A model generated the notes under the pieces. It was not told the DNA's origin, ran no database searches, and saw nothing but the letters and a program-made list of their open reading frames with translations. From Lysobacterales bacterium (GTDB taxonomy: Bacteria; Pseudomonadota; Gammaproteobacteria; Xanthomonadales; Rhodanobacteraceae), in assembly GCA_017305055.1 (NCBI GenBank), contig JAFKMZ010000005.1:1-64000 (forward strand): 64,000 bases of DNA, given 5' to 3'. Position numbers and translations under genes: made by a program. This document shows, piece by piece, positions 50,242 to 59,921 of this stretch; the stretch's first letter is position 1; each line of letters starts with the position of its first letter.

Positions 50242-52014
50242 ATGACTTGGCAGGCCTGGGCCACCGTGGCGGTGGTGGTCGGCGCCATGGCCTTGTTCGC
50301 CAGTGAAAAGCTGCGCATCGACCTGGTTGCGCTGGTGGTGCTGGGCACCCTGGTGGTGCTCGGCATCGTCACCCCGGTCGAGGCGCTGTCCGGCTTCAGC
50401 AACGAAGCCACGGTGACGGTGGCGGCGATGTTTGCCCTCAGCCTGGGCATCGAACGCTCCGGCGTGCTCGATCCGCTGACCCGTTTGTTGATGCGTATCC
50501 GCAAACCCTGGCTGCTGACCCTGGCCATGATGCTGGCGATCGCCCCGCTCGGCGCCTTCGTCAAGAACATCGCCCTGGTCGCGACCTTCCTCCCCCTGGC
50601 CCTGCGCGTGTGCCAGCGCACCGGCACCTCGCCGGCCGGCGTACTGATGCCGATGGCCTATGCCGCGCAGATGGGCGGCGTGTGCACCTTGATCGGTACC
50701 TCGTCCAACCTGCTCACCGACTCGCTGGCGCAGCAGAACGGGCTGGCCGCGTTCGGCGTATTCGAGTTCACCCGCCTAGGCGTGCTGCTGGCAGTGGTCG
50801 GCATCGCCTACCTCATGCTCATTGGCCGGCACCTGCTGCCCAAGGAGATTCCAGCCGACCTGCCGCAGAGCACCGACGCCGGCAAATACGTGACCGAACT
50901 CGAGGTGGTGGATGGCTCGCCACTGCTGGGCACCCGGATCGCCGAGGCCAGGCTCGGCGATCAGTACGGGGTGTATCCGCTGGAGCTGCTGCGTGGGGAC
51001 CAGCGCATGTGGACGCCCCGCGAACAGGAACTCAAGGCGGGTGATGTCCTGCTGGTCCGCGGCGACTGGGAGAAAATCGAGGAGTTCCGGCGCCGCGCGA
51101 AACTGCGCAACGCGCCAGAACGGCGCTATACCGAAGCCGACGACCAGCACCGGCGCCTGATCGCCGAGGTGATGGTGGCCCCGGCCAGCCCGCTCGAGGG
51201 ACAGCGGATTTCCGACATCGGCCTGGACTGGCGCTACCGCAGCACCGTGCTGGCGGTGCACCGGCGCGGGCAGGTCCTGCGCGACAAGATCAGCGAGATC
51301 CAGCTCGCGGTGGGCGACGTCCTGCTGATCCTGGTGGAAGACGAAAGCGCCATGCCCGAACTGCGCAAGAACGACGCCTTCATCGTGCTCAGTGAACGCG
51401 AAGATGTGCGCGGCATGTCGCGCAAGGCGTGGCTGGCCGCCAGCATCATGGCTGGCGTGGTCATCGTGTCCGGCCTGCACTGGCTGCCGATCCCGATGGC
51501 GGCGATCTGCGGCGCGATCATCATGGCGCTCACCGGCTGCTTTGGACGCAAGGACGTCTATGAGGCCATGGACTGGAAGATCATCGTGCTGCTCGGGGCC
51601 ATCCTGCCGCTCGGCATCGCGATCGAGAAGACCGGCTTGTCCGCGGTGCTCGTGGACGAAGCCATGCGCCTGGTCGGCGGCCATGGACCACTGGCGGCCC
51701 TGCTGGTGGTCTATCTGCTCACCGCGCTGCTGACCGAGCTGATGGGCCACAATCCCTCCGTGGTGCTGATGGTCGGCATCGCGGTGTCCATCGGCCATGC
51801 CATGGGCGTCGACCCGCGGCCGTTCGTCGTGGCCGTGGCGTTTGCCGCCGCCACATCGTTCGCCACGCCGGTCGGCTACCCGACCAACACCATGGTGTAT
51901 TACGCGGGCGGCTACCGCTTCACCGATTTCATGAAGGTCGGCATCCCGCTGATCGCGATCTTCTGCGCCTTGTCGATGTGGCTGATCCCGATATTCTGGC
52001 CGTTCCATCCCTAG
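50242..52014 (+). CDS. SLC13/DASS-type membrane transporter with RCK_C domains
   Basis: 590 aa. Two blocks of membrane segments (about residues 1-200 and 395-590) flank two soluble TrkA-C (RCK_C)-like domains (VTELEVVDGSPLLGTRIAEARL and AEVMVAPASPLEGQRISDIGLDW). GTSSNLLTDSLAQQNG and TSFATPVGYPTNTMVYYAGGY are the paired substrate loops of the CitT/ArsB-like superfamily. It probably moves a dicarboxylate, sulfate or similar anion with Na+ or H+; the substrate cannot be deduced. No neighbouring operon partner. Confidence 0.87.
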   Translation: MTWQAWATVAVVVGAMALFASEKLRIDLVALVVLGTLVVLGIVTPVEALSGFSNEATVTVAAMFALSLGIERSGVLDPLTRLLMRIRKPWLLTLAMMLAIAPLGAFVKNIALVATFLPLALRVCQRTGTSPAGVLMPMAYAAQMGGVCTLIGTSSNLLTDSLAQQNGLAAFGVFEFTRLGVLLAVVGIAYLMLIGRHLLPKEIPADLPQSTDAGKYVTELEVVDGSPLLGTRIAEARLGDQYGVYPLELLRGDQRMWTPREQELKAGDVLLVRGDWEKIEEFRRRAKLRNAPERRYTEADDQHRRLIAEVMVAPASPLEGQRISDIGLDWRYRSTVLAVHRRGQVLRDKISEIQLAVGDVLLILVEDESAMPELRKNDAFIVLSEREDVRGMSRKAWLAASIMAGVVIVSGLHWLPIPMAAICGAIIMALTGCFGRKDVYEAMDWKIIVLLGAILPLGIAIEKTGLSAVLVDEAMRLVGGHGPLAALLVVYLLTALLTELMGHNPSVVLMVGIAVSIGHAMGVDPRPFVVAVAFAAATSFATPVGYPTNTMVYYAGGYRFTDFMKVGIPLIAIFCALSMWLIPIFWPFHP

Positions 52015-52069
52015 AAGCTCGGTGGTGGAAGCCCTCCGGGCTGCAAGCGCCGTCCGGCACGCGGCGCCG

Positions 52070-53047
52070 TCAGCTGTCCTGGTAACTGCCCAGTGCAAGC
52101 TGCAGCAGGATTTTCATCTCCTCGCGCAACGGCAACGGTGCGACCACCTCGGCATCGGCGCCGTACTTGAGCACGTCCATCAGCAGCTCCTTGGACTTGG
52201 CATACGGCACCTGCAATTCATAGCGCCCATCGGCCAGCCAGGTGCCCTTTTGCTGCGCATGCCAGCGTTCGTCGGCCACCCAACGCGCCGCATGCGCCGA
52301 GAAGCGGATCGTGGCCCAGGCCTTGGGCAGGCCGGAGAAGATGCCGTAGGCGGACGCCAGCAGCTGGTCCAGGTCGGCCTCCGGCACATCCCTGCAGGCC
52401 TGCTCGATGGTGTGTGGATCCACGATACGGTCGACGGCGAAGCTGCGCAGCGCCTCGCGATCGTGGTCCCAGGCGTCCAGGTACCAGTTGTCGCGGTAAT
52501 GCGTCAGGCGTTGCGGCGAAACCTGGCGCTGGCTGTCCGCATTGGTGGTGCGCGCCCGGTAGCCGAAGCGCAGGCGGCGCCGTTCGAGCACTGCGCCAGC
52601 GACGATGCGGAACACCTGCTGATCCAGCCGGCGCTCACCCCAGGGAATGACGCGGATACGTTCAATCGGCAGGGCCTTGCCGCTGCCCTGGTCGGCGAGC
52701 AGGTTCTCGATGCGCGAGCGGAACGGGGCCAGGGCGCCGGCCAGCACGCCGGGCCCAGAGCGACTGATCAGCTCGTTCAGTGCCAGCAGCGCCGCCAGCT
52801 CATCCGAGGTCAGCCACAGGCCGGGCAGCTCGAAGCGCTCGCCCTCGCCAAGCGCATAGCGGAACGCCGCCTGCTCGGTACCGGCGCTCTCGATCGGCGC
52901 ACCCAGGGCGTCCCGGATGAAGGCCACGTCGCGATACAAGGTGGCCCGGGAACAACCGAGCTCGCCCAGCAACTGCGGCAGCGGCACCGGGTAGCGTGCC
53001 GCCTTCAACAAACGGTGCAGACTGAGGATGCGCTCGTATCGGTCCAT
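52070..53047 (-). CDS. WYL-domain transcriptional regulator (YafY type)
   Basis: 325 aa with an N-terminal winged helix (ERILSLHRLLKAARYPVPLPQLLGELGCSRATLYRDVAFIRDAL) and a WYL domain (RQVSPQRLTHYRDNWYLDAWDHDREALRSFAVDRI) that in related proteins senses nucleic acid or small ligands. No adjacent defence, CRISPR or toxin genes were seen. It is 60 bp upstream of prlC's end on the same strand, so it could be cotranscribed after prlC. Confidence 0.87.
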   Translation of the reverse strand: MDRYERILSLHRLLKAARYPVPLPQLLGELGCSRATLYRDVAFIRDALGAPIESAGTEQAAFRYALGEGERFELPGLWLTSDELAALLALNELISRSGPGVLAGALAPFRSRIENLLADQGSGKALPIERIRVIPWGERRLDQQVFRIVAGAVLERRRLRFGYRARTTNADSQRQVSPQRLTHYRDNWYLDAWDHDREALRSFAVDRIVDPHTIEQACRDVPEADLDQLLASAYGIFSGLPKAWATIRFSAHAARWVADERWHAQQKGTWLADGRYELQVPYAKSKELLMDVLKYGADAEVVAPLPLREEMKILLQLALGSYQDS

Positions 53048-53107
53048 GGCGTCGTTGCCGGCTGCGGGGCCGGCCCATTGTGCGGCAAGAGCGGCCGGCG
53101 TGCCGCC

Positions 53108-55150
53108 TCAAGTCAGCCCATAGCTCCGCAACAGGGCCTCGGGTTCAGGCTTGCGCCCGCGAAAGGCGACGAAGCTCTCCAGCGCCGGCCGGCTCGCGCC
53201 AACTGCCAGCACTTCGCGGTGGAAGCGCTCGCCACTGCCGCGGTCGATCACTCCGTGCTCGGCAAAGGCGGCGAACACGTCGGCACTGAGCAGTTCGGCC
53301 CACAGGTAGCTGTAGTAGCCGGCAGCATAGCCGCCGGCAAAGATGTGGCTGAATCCATGCGGGAAACGTTGCCAGGCTGGCGGGTGCAGCACCGCGACCT
53401 CGTGGCGCACCGCCTCCAGGATCTCAAGCGCGCGCGCACCCCGCTGGGGATCGTATTCGAGGTGCAGACGGAAATCGAACAGCGCGAACTCGAGCTGACG
53501 CACCAGGAACAAGCCGGCATGGAAATGCCGGGTCGCCAGCAGGCGCTGGAACAACTCGTCCGGCAGGCGCTCACCGGTCTGGTGATGGCGGGCAAACAAG
53601 TCCAGGGCCTGCCGATCCCAGGTGAAGTTCTCCATGAACTGGCTTGGCAGTTCGACCGCGTCCCACTCCAGTCCGTCGATGCCGCCAATGGCCGGCAGGT
53701 CGATCCTGGTCAGCAAGTGGTGCAGGGCGTGGCCAAACTCGTGGAACAGCGTCTGCACCTCGTCATGGCTGAGCAGTGCCGGCGAGCCGGCCGTCGGCGG
53801 GGCGAAGTTGCAGGTGACGAAGGCCACCGGCAATTGCCGCTGCGGGCCATCGGCGAAGCGCGCGCGGCACACGTCCATCCACGCCCCGCCGCGCTTGCCG
53901 CTGCGCGCATACAGGTCGAGGTAGGCACCGGCAAAGACCCGGCCATCGGCGTTTAGCAGCTCGACATAGCGTACGTCGGGGTGCCACACGTCGACGCCTT
54001 CACGCGTGGCAAGGCGTATCCCGTACAACTTCTCCACGAGCGCAAACAGGCCGTCCAGCACCGCTGGCAACGGAAAGTAGGCCCGCAGCTGCTCCTCGTC
54101 GAGGGCATAACGCCGTTGCCGCAGTTTTTCCGCCGCATAGGCAACGTCCCAGGGTTCGAGATTGTCCAGTCCGAGTTCGGCCTGGGCAAACTCGCGCAGC
54201 GCGGCCAACTCCCGGCGGGCCGTGGGCAATGCCCGCGCGGCCAGGTCATGCAGGAACTCCAGCACCTCCGCCGGCGAGGCCGCCATCTTGGTGGCCAACG
54301 ACTCCTCGGCCGCATTGGCGAAGCCGAGCAGTCGTGCCGATTCATGGCGCAAGGCCATGATCTTTTCGATGCGCGCTGTGTTGTCGAACTCGCCGGCATT
54401 CGGACCCTGGTCGGACGCCCGGGTCTGGTATGCCCAGTACACGCGTTCGCGCAGGCCGCGCGCCTCGGCATGAGTCAGCACGGCGTGCACGCTCGGCTGC
54501 TTCAAGGTCACCAGATAGCCGTCCAGATCCTGCTCGTGGGCATACTGGCGCAACACCTCGCGGCCCGATTCGGGGATGCCGGCCAGGTCGCGCTCGTCGG
54601 CGATGTGCTCGCGCCAGGCCTCGGTTGCATCGAGCACGGCATTGGAGAACTCCGTGGACAGACGCGACAACTCCACCGCGATGGCGGCAAAGCGCGAGCG
54701 CGCAGGTTCCTCCAGCGACACCCCGGACAGCCGGAAGTCGCGCAGCGTATGTTCCACCAGGGCCCGCTCCGGCCGCGGCAAGCCCGCAAAGTCCTCGGCC
54801 TCGGCCAGCCCTTGTATCGCCGCATACAACTCGCGGTTCTGTCCCAGCTCGACGGCGTGCTCGGCGAGCAGCGCCTCGGCCGGTGCATAGACCTCGCGCC
54901 AGGCCGCGCTGTCGGCGACCGCGTGCAGATGGCTCACCGGTGCCCAGGCGTTGGCCAGGCGCTGCTCCAGCCGTTGCTGGGCCAGGAGCAAGTCGGCAAA
55001 ACTGCGTGGTGCACCCGGGGCCAGCATCGCTGCGGTCGCCTGACGGAAGTCGCCCAGGATCGCCTCGATTGCGGGCATGACGTGCCCGGGCTGGATGCGC
55101 GGGAACGCCGGCAGCGGAGTGTTTTCGAGCAAGGGGTTGTCCTGGTTCAT
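53108..55150 (-). CDS. prlC: Oligopeptidase A (M3 metallopeptidase)
   Basis: 680-aa cytosolic thimet-type zinc peptidase that degrades short peptides and signal peptides. TLFHEFGHALHHLLT, around residue 468, has the HExxH zinc site; the third ligand lies in GGIDGLEWDAVELPSQFMENF. MNQDNPLLENTPLPAFPRIQPGHVMPAI is the usual start. Length matches E. coli PrlC. Divergent from the gamma-carbonic anhydrase by about 120 bp. Confidence 0.95.
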   Translation of the reverse strand: MNQDNPLLENTPLPAFPRIQPGHVMPAIEAILGDFRQATAAMLAPGAPRSFADLLLAQQRLEQRLANAWAPVSHLHAVADSAAWREVYAPAEALLAEHAVELGQNRELYAAIQGLAEAEDFAGLPRPERALVEHTLRDFRLSGVSLEEPARSRFAAIAVELSRLSTEFSNAVLDATEAWREHIADERDLAGIPESGREVLRQYAHEQDLDGYLVTLKQPSVHAVLTHAEARGLRERVYWAYQTRASDQGPNAGEFDNTARIEKIMALRHESARLLGFANAAEESLATKMAASPAEVLEFLHDLAARALPTARRELAALREFAQAELGLDNLEPWDVAYAAEKLRQRRYALDEEQLRAYFPLPAVLDGLFALVEKLYGIRLATREGVDVWHPDVRYVELLNADGRVFAGAYLDLYARSGKRGGAWMDVCRARFADGPQRQLPVAFVTCNFAPPTAGSPALLSHDEVQTLFHEFGHALHHLLTRIDLPAIGGIDGLEWDAVELPSQFMENFTWDRQALDLFARHHQTGERLPDELFQRLLATRHFHAGLFLVRQLEFALFDFRLHLEYDPQRGARALEILEAVRHEVAVLHPPAWQRFPHGFSHIFAGGYAAGYYSYLWAELLSADVFAAFAEHGVIDRGSGERFHREVLAVGASRPALESFVAFRGRKPEPEALLRSYGLT

Positions 55151-55271
55151 GGCAGCTCCGCGAAAACCTGCAAGATGGCGTTCGCGGGCGGCGAACGCAA
55201 GCCTGCTGCCGGCCGCTTCAACACCGGCACCAGCTGGTGTGCGACGCCGGTACGCCCGTTATCATGGCGCC

Positions 55272-55823
55272 ATGAACACCTTGCGCGCGTACCGTGGCAG
55301 TACCCCCCGTCTCGGCGCGCGGGTCTACGTCGATCCTGCGGCCAGCGTCATCGGCGACGTGGTGCTGGGCGATGATGTCTCGATCTGGCCGGGTGCGGTG
55401 TTGCGCGGTGACGTCCAGCACATCCACGTCGGAGCACGCAGCAACATCCAGGATGGCGCGGTGCTGCACGTCACCCATGACGGCCCCTACACTCCCGGTG
55501 GCAATCCCTGCGTGGTCGGCATTGGCGTCACCATCGGCCACGCCGCCGTGGTGCATGCCTGCAACATCGGCGATTACTGCCTGGTCGGCATGCATGCGAC
55601 CGTACTGGATGGCGCGGTCGTCGAGCCATGCGCCATGATTGGCGCGAACAGCCTGGTCACCGCCGGCACGCGGGTGGGTACCGGTGAACTGTGGCTGGGC
55701 TGCCCCGCGCGCCGGGTGCGCCAGCTCACCCCTGACCAGATCGAGCAGCTGCGCTACTCAGCCGACCATTACGTGAAGCTGAAAGACGAGTACCTCGCTG
55801 CCGCCAGGGAAGTCAGGCCGTAG
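55272..55823 (+). CDS. Gamma-class carbonic anhydrase family protein (YrdA-like)
   Basis: 183-residue left-handed beta-helix. LGDDVSIWPGAVLRGDVQHIHVGARSNIQDGAVLHVTHDGPY, VTIGHAAVVHACNIGDYCLVGMHATVLDG and the His pattern match the gamma-CA/YrdA group that binds zinc. Some YrdA-like members lack carbonic anhydrase activity, so the activity here is not assured. ATG 55272 is the first sensible start. Convergent with aroE, 21 bp apart. Confidence 0.9.
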   Translation: MNTLRAYRGSTPRLGARVYVDPAASVIGDVVLGDDVSIWPGAVLRGDVQHIHVGARSNIQDGAVLHVTHDGPYTPGGNPCVVGIGVTIGHAAVVHACNIGDYCLVGMHATVLDGAVVEPCAMIGANSLVTAGTRVGTGELWLGCPARRVRQLTPDQIEQLRYSADHYVKLKDEYLAAAREVRP

Positions 55824-55844
55824 TCGCCAAGTCACGGGCCGCAT

Positions 55845-56708
55845 CTACACTGTCAGCGCGCTGGATTCCTGGGCCTGGACAGCCAGGTGCCGGCGCAGCT
55901 GCTGGAACACAGGCTCGGTAACCGGGTGCGGCCCATGCCAGATGGCAAACGAGTCGGCCGCCGTTTCCACCAGCATGCTCAGGCCATCCACGGCATGCCC
56001 CGCCCCGGCTGCACGGGCCCAGCCCAGGAACGGCAGGGCAGCCTTCGCATACGAGACGTCATAGCAGAACACCTCCGGCCCACCGAGCGCCAACGGCAGG
56101 TCCAGGCTGTGTCCGAGCAGGCCTGCAGAGGTGGCATTGATGATCAGATCGAAGTGCCCGGCACCGGACAACCGCGTCAACGGGATGGCCTGCACCCGAT
56201 CCGGCTGTCCCAGCGCGTGCACCAGTCGCTCGGCCGTGGTCGCCGTGCGGTTGGCAATGGTCAGTGCGCCCACGCCGGCATCGAGCAGGCTGAACGCCAC
56301 TCCCCAGGCCGCGCCGCCGGCGCCAAGCAGCAGCACCGTGCTGCCCTCCAGCACCTGCCCATGGCGCTCGCGCAAATCCCGCACCAGGCAGGCACCATCG
56401 GTGTTGTGGGCGGCCAGACGGCCGTCCGGCAGGCGGCTGAGGACGTTGGCGGCGCCGACCCGTGCGGCGCTCACGTCGCGTTCGGCGGCGAGGGCATAGG
56501 CCGCGTGCTTGTGCGGCACGGTGACATTGGCGCCGGTACCGCCATCGGCAAAAAACTGCCCGACCGCAGCCCCGAACGTTTCCGGCGTCGCATCGATGGT
56601 GCCGAATTCCAGCTGCATGCCAAACTGTCGCGCAAAAGCCTGATGGATACGCGGCGACAGGCTGTGCGCGATGGGATGGCCGAACACGGCAAACCTGGTT
56701 GACGCCAC
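55845..56708 (-). CDS. aroE: Shikimate 5-dehydrogenase
   Basis: 287-aa NADPH enzyme reducing 3-dehydroshikimate. FAVFGHPIAHSLSPRIHQAFA, ANVTVPHKHAAYALA (catalytic Lys), NTDGACLVRDL, VLLLGAGGAAWGVAFSLL (Rossmann loop) and INATSAGLLG are all present. A GTG at 56708 with GGAG six bases upstream gives MASTRFAVFG and the normal N-terminus, so I prefer it over upstream TTG or GTG codons. Confidence 0.95.
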   Translation of the reverse strand: MASTRFAVFGHPIAHSLSPRIHQAFARQFGMQLEFGTIDATPETFGAAVGQFFADGGTGANVTVPHKHAAYALAAERDVSAARVGAANVLSRLPDGRLAAHNTDGACLVRDLRERHGQVLEGSTVLLLGAGGAAWGVAFSLLDAGVGALTIANRTATTAERLVHALGQPDRVQAIPLTRLSGAGHFDLIINATSAGLLGHSLDLPLALGGPEVFCYDVSYAKAALPFLGWARAAGAGHAVDGLSMLVETAADSFAIWHGPHPVTEPVFQQLRRHLAVQAQESSALTV

Positions 56709-56850
56709 GGTGTTCTCCAATGCATCCACGCCCAAAGCGACGCGGAGCGGGCCAGTCTACAAGATCATGGCATCACAGACCGCGTGCGCTGTCGCAATCC
56801 CTGCGACCGGCACGGCGCACGCTCGGGCCACAACCCCGGGAGCGCAATCC

Positions 56851-57120
56851 ATGTCCATGCAACGATCACCCCGCGCCGGCACGGCCACCCACCGGCAAGA
56901 CCTGCTTGGTCCACTCGGGTGGTGGCTGAGTCTCGGCTGCCTGGCGCTGGCGACCGGCCTGCTGCCGGTGCACAGTATGCTGCTGGGCTGGAGCGTGCCG
57001 TTCTGGCTGCTGCTCACCCCGCTGCTGCTGATGGTGGTCGTGGCCCCGGAATCGCCCTGGCAGTGGCTCGACCGGCACCGCCCCGGGCGCCTCGCGGTAC
57101 GCGAGCGCATCTGGAACTGA
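56851..57120 (+). CDS. Small two-span membrane protein, unknown function
   Basis: 89 aa. Two hydrophobic spans are evident: LGWWLSLGCLALATGLLPV and WSVPFWLLLTPLLLMVVV, with a basic C-terminal tail (DRHRPGRLAVRERIWN). A GGGAG eight bases before ATG 56851 decides the start. I do not recognise a family. It is flanked by aroE (divergent) and the ATP-grasp gene (convergent). Confidence 0.6.
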   Translation: MSMQRSPRAGTATHRQDLLGPLGWWLSLGCLALATGLLPVHSMLLGWSVPFWLLLTPLLLMVVVAPESPWQWLDRHRPGRLAVRERIWN

Positions 57121-57173
57121 CATCCGCGCCCCACCGGACACCGGTTACGCAGCCGGTCGCGTATCTGCGCTGG

Positions 57174-58658
57174 TCACGCACTCAGGCCTTGCCGTTTGCG
57201 CTCCATGCGGCGCAGGAACTCCTGCATGATCTGCAGGTACAGCTTGTCGCCGAGATAGCCGTCCTCAACACCCGCATCGATCGACGGGTTGTCGTTGACT
57301 TCGATCACCACCGGACGGTCGCCGATCTGTTTCAGGTCAACCCCGTACAGGCCGTTGCCGATCAGCGCCGTGGCCTTCAGCGCCAGCTTGACCACGGCAG
57401 CGGGCGCCTGGCTGACCGACACGGTCTCGTAGCCGCCGGTCATGTCCGCACCTTTGGCGCTGTGGTTGTAGATCTGCCAATGCCCGCGTGACATGAAGTA
57501 CTTGCACGCATACAGCGGTTGCCGGTTCAGGATGCCGATGCGCCAATCAAACTGGGTATACAGATACTCTTGGGCCAGCAGCAGGGCACTGTGCTGGAAC
57601 AAGGTACTGGCAGCCCGCTCCAGCGCTTCATCGTCCTCCACCTTCACCACGCCGCGTGAAAACGAGCCGTCCGGAATCTTCAGCACCAGCGGCAGGCCCA
57701 GCTTCTCGACCACCCCGCGGATGCCCTTGGGATCGTCGCGATAGAGGATCTCGGTGCGCGGCACCGCGAGCTTGTGTGACTCCATCAGGTCCTTGAGGAA
57801 GATCTTGTTGGTGCAGCGCAGGATCGATCCCGGATCGTCGATCACCACCATGTTTTCCTTTTCCGCCCGGTGCGCGAAGCGGTAGGTGTGATTGTCGGAC
57901 GCGGTGGTTTCGCGGATGAACAGGCCGTCGTATTCGGCCAGGCGCTGGTAATCATTCTTGCCGACCGCATCGACCTCGATGCCGAGCTGGTGGCCGGCGC
58001 TGACGAAGGCCTTCAGCGCCTTGCGGTTCGAGGGCGGCAAGGCCTCGGCCGGATCCACCAGCATGGCCAGGTCATAGCGGTACAGCTTGCGCGCCCGTGG
58101 CTTGCGCCACAGCTTCTTGGAGAAGCGGTCCAGGCTCTCGGCGAAGGCGTCTTCCTGCGCGTCATCCAGGGTGTGCAGCCCGACCGGCTTGATCGATGCC
58201 ACCTGCCACACGCGGTCGCGCACGAACTCGATGCGCAGCAGTGGGCACGGAAACGACTCGAACACCTGCCGCGCCAAGTCCTGCAGCGCCGGGTAGGCGG
58301 TCTCGCCAAAATACACCAGGGTGCCGAAGTCGGTGGTGTCCCGGCCGCCGGCGGGAAGGAAGTTGGTGAGCTTGGCGTTCAGGTCGCCAATATCCACGCC
58401 ATACAGCGACCGCCGCCGCAGGTCATTCACCGTACGCACCGAGGGCAGCACCTTGTGCCCGCGCGCCTCAGCCAACAGGGAGACGTAGTAGCCCGTGCCC
58501 AGGTACTTGTAGCTGCGGCACAGGTTCAATACATGGGTGCGCTCGTCGTCGCGCAACGCCGGCAAGCGCAGGTAATCCATGGCACTCATGACGTCACCGG
58601 ACGGGTAATACGAACCCCAATCCGCGACCCTCTCCACCACGATGACCAGACGGGTCAT
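57174..58658 (-). CDS. RimK-like ATP-grasp ligase with N-terminal RLAN-type domain
   Basis: 494 aa. The N-terminal 200 residues (MTRLVIVVERVADWGSYYPSG, LCRSYKYLGTGYYVSLLAEARGHKVLPS) match the domain found before RimK-like ATP-grasps. The C-terminal half has the ATP-grasp lysines and acids: VLKIPDGSFSRGVVKV, LLAQEYLYTQFDWRIGILN and PVVIEVNDNPSIDAGVEDGYLG. It likely ligates an amino acid to a protein or small molecule; the substrate is unknown. The divergent GNAT gene at 58874 is a frequent companion in my reading, which suggests a shared pathway. Confidence 0.85.
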   Translation of the reverse strand: MTRLVIVVERVADWGSYYPSGDVMSAMDYLRLPALRDDERTHVLNLCRSYKYLGTGYYVSLLAEARGHKVLPSVRTVNDLRRRSLYGVDIGDLNAKLTNFLPAGGRDTTDFGTLVYFGETAYPALQDLARQVFESFPCPLLRIEFVRDRVWQVASIKPVGLHTLDDAQEDAFAESLDRFSKKLWRKPRARKLYRYDLAMLVDPAEALPPSNRKALKAFVSAGHQLGIEVDAVGKNDYQRLAEYDGLFIRETTASDNHTYRFAHRAEKENMVVIDDPGSILRCTNKIFLKDLMESHKLAVPRTEILYRDDPKGIRGVVEKLGLPLVLKIPDGSFSRGVVKVEDDEALERAASTLFQHSALLLAQEYLYTQFDWRIGILNRQPLYACKYFMSRGHWQIYNHSAKGADMTGGYETVSVSQAPAAVVKLALKATALIGNGLYGVDLKQIGDRPVVIEVNDNPSIDAGVEDGYLGDKLYLQIMQEFLRRMERKRQGLSA

Positions 58659-58873
58659 GACAGCCTCGACCAGGGCGGCATGCGCCGGAACATCCGGGCC
58701 TGGCCGCAAAACGCGCAGTTTCGCACACCACCGGGCGGACACAAGCCCGTATGCCGTCCGGCAACGACGCCGCGGATCCGCACGCTGGCAGGCTGCACGG
58801 GGTGGGCGTCCGCCGGCTGGTTTCGCTGCGCCGGGAAGTCCCCCATGCCGCTCGCGGCTGCTAAAGTTCGCGA

Positions 58874-59416
58874 ATGTCCTCCTCCCCTCCGACCGCCAAC
58901 AAGGTACTCAGCAGCCTGACCCGGCGTGACCCGCAGCCGACGGCGCAGGTTGCCTCGCCCTACGCCGGCGTGCGCGTGCGCCGCGGAGAAAGCACCGACC
59001 TGGACGAGCTGCTGAAGCTGGAGGAGCGCACTTTCGACAGCGATCGCTTGTCGCGAGCGCAGTACCGCCGGCACCTGGACAGTGAGTCGGCGCAAGTGCT
59101 GGTGGCCAGCGCACCCCACAACCATTTCCTTGGCGCCGCGGTGCTGCTGTTCCGCAAGCGCAGCGCCGTGGCCAGGGTGTATTCGCTGGCCACCCAGCCG
59201 CAGGCCCGCCACCAGGGCGTGGGTACCGCGCTGCTGCAGGCGGCCGAACGCGCGGCCCGCCGGCGCGGCTGCCGCGCGCTGCGGCTCGAGGTGCAGGTTG
59301 ACAACGCCCAAGCCATCAAACTCTACGAGCACCTCGGCTTCGAACGCATTGGCGGCCATACCCGGTACTACGAAAACGGTGCCGATGCCTGGCGTTACGA
59401 AAAGCTGCTGGCCTGA
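58874..59416 (+). CDS. GNAT family N-acetyltransferase
   Basis: 180 aa with the GNAT core: VRRGESTDLDELLKLEERTF at the start, YSLATQPQARHQGVGTALLQAAERAAR (acetyl-CoA loop, Q/RxxGxG/A) and AIKLYEHLGFERIGGHTRYY at the end. It resembles RimI-like enzymes. It is divergent from the RimK-like ATP-grasp gene, with 215 bp between. The substrate is unknown. Confidence 0.87.
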   Translation: MSSSPPTANKVLSSLTRRDPQPTAQVASPYAGVRVRRGESTDLDELLKLEERTFDSDRLSRAQYRRHLDSESAQVLVASAPHNHFLGAAVLLFRKRSAVARVYSLATQPQARHQGVGTALLQAAERAARRRGCRALRLEVQVDNAQAIKLYEHLGFERIGGHTRYYENGADAWRYEKLLA

Positions 59417-59437
59417 CCCCGCAGCCACCGCACCGCC

Positions 59438-59914
59438 ATGGCAGAACTTCCGATCCGCTGCACCATGGCCTCCGTAGTGGTGCTGCGGCCCGCACAACCC
59501 GAGCCGCAGGTCCTCTTGTTGCGCCGCGCCGGTAGCTACCTGCATGGTGTGTGGAGTTACGTGGCCGGTCACCTCGAGGCTGGCGAGGCCTTGTGGCAGT
59601 GCGCGCTGCGCGAACTGGTCGAGGAGACGGGACTACGGCCGCGAGCCTTGTATTCGGCCGATTGCTGCGAGCAGTTCTACGACGCGCAAAACGACTGCGT
59701 GCAGCTCGTACCGGCATTCGTCGCCATGCTCGAGGCCGATGCCAGCGTGCGCCTGAACCACGAGCACGATGCCTTTCGCTGGCTGGGCTTCACCGCAGCC
59801 CTGCCCGAGCTGCCCTTCGACGGCCAGCGGGAACTCTTTGCCCGTGTCCGGCGCGAATTCGTCGAGCGGACGCCGCCCGCGTCGCTGCGCCTGCCGCTGC
59901 CCGCCAGCCATTGA
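59438..59914 (+). CDS. Nudix hydrolase
   Basis: 158 aa. The Nudix box is GHLEAGEALWQCALRELVEETGL, matching GX5EX7REUXEEXGU at about residue 47. The start (PIRCTMASVVVLRP) and tail resemble dihydroneopterin-triphosphate pyrophosphatase-like members, but the substrate is not established. It follows the GNAT gene by 21 bp on the same strand, so may be cotranscribed. Confidence 0.87.
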   Translation: MAELPIRCTMASVVVLRPAQPEPQVLLLRRAGSYLHGVWSYVAGHLEAGEALWQCALRELVEETGLRPRALYSADCCEQFYDAQNDCVQLVPAFVAMLEADASVRLNHEHDAFRWLGFTAALPELPFDGQRELFARVRREFVERTPPASLRLPLPASH

Positions 59915-59921
59915 TCCGCAC

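Noticed and set aside
56709..56735. TTG at 56735 or GTG at 56729 as the aroE start
   Set aside because: GTG 56708 has a GGAG six bases upstream and gives the family's normal N-terminus.
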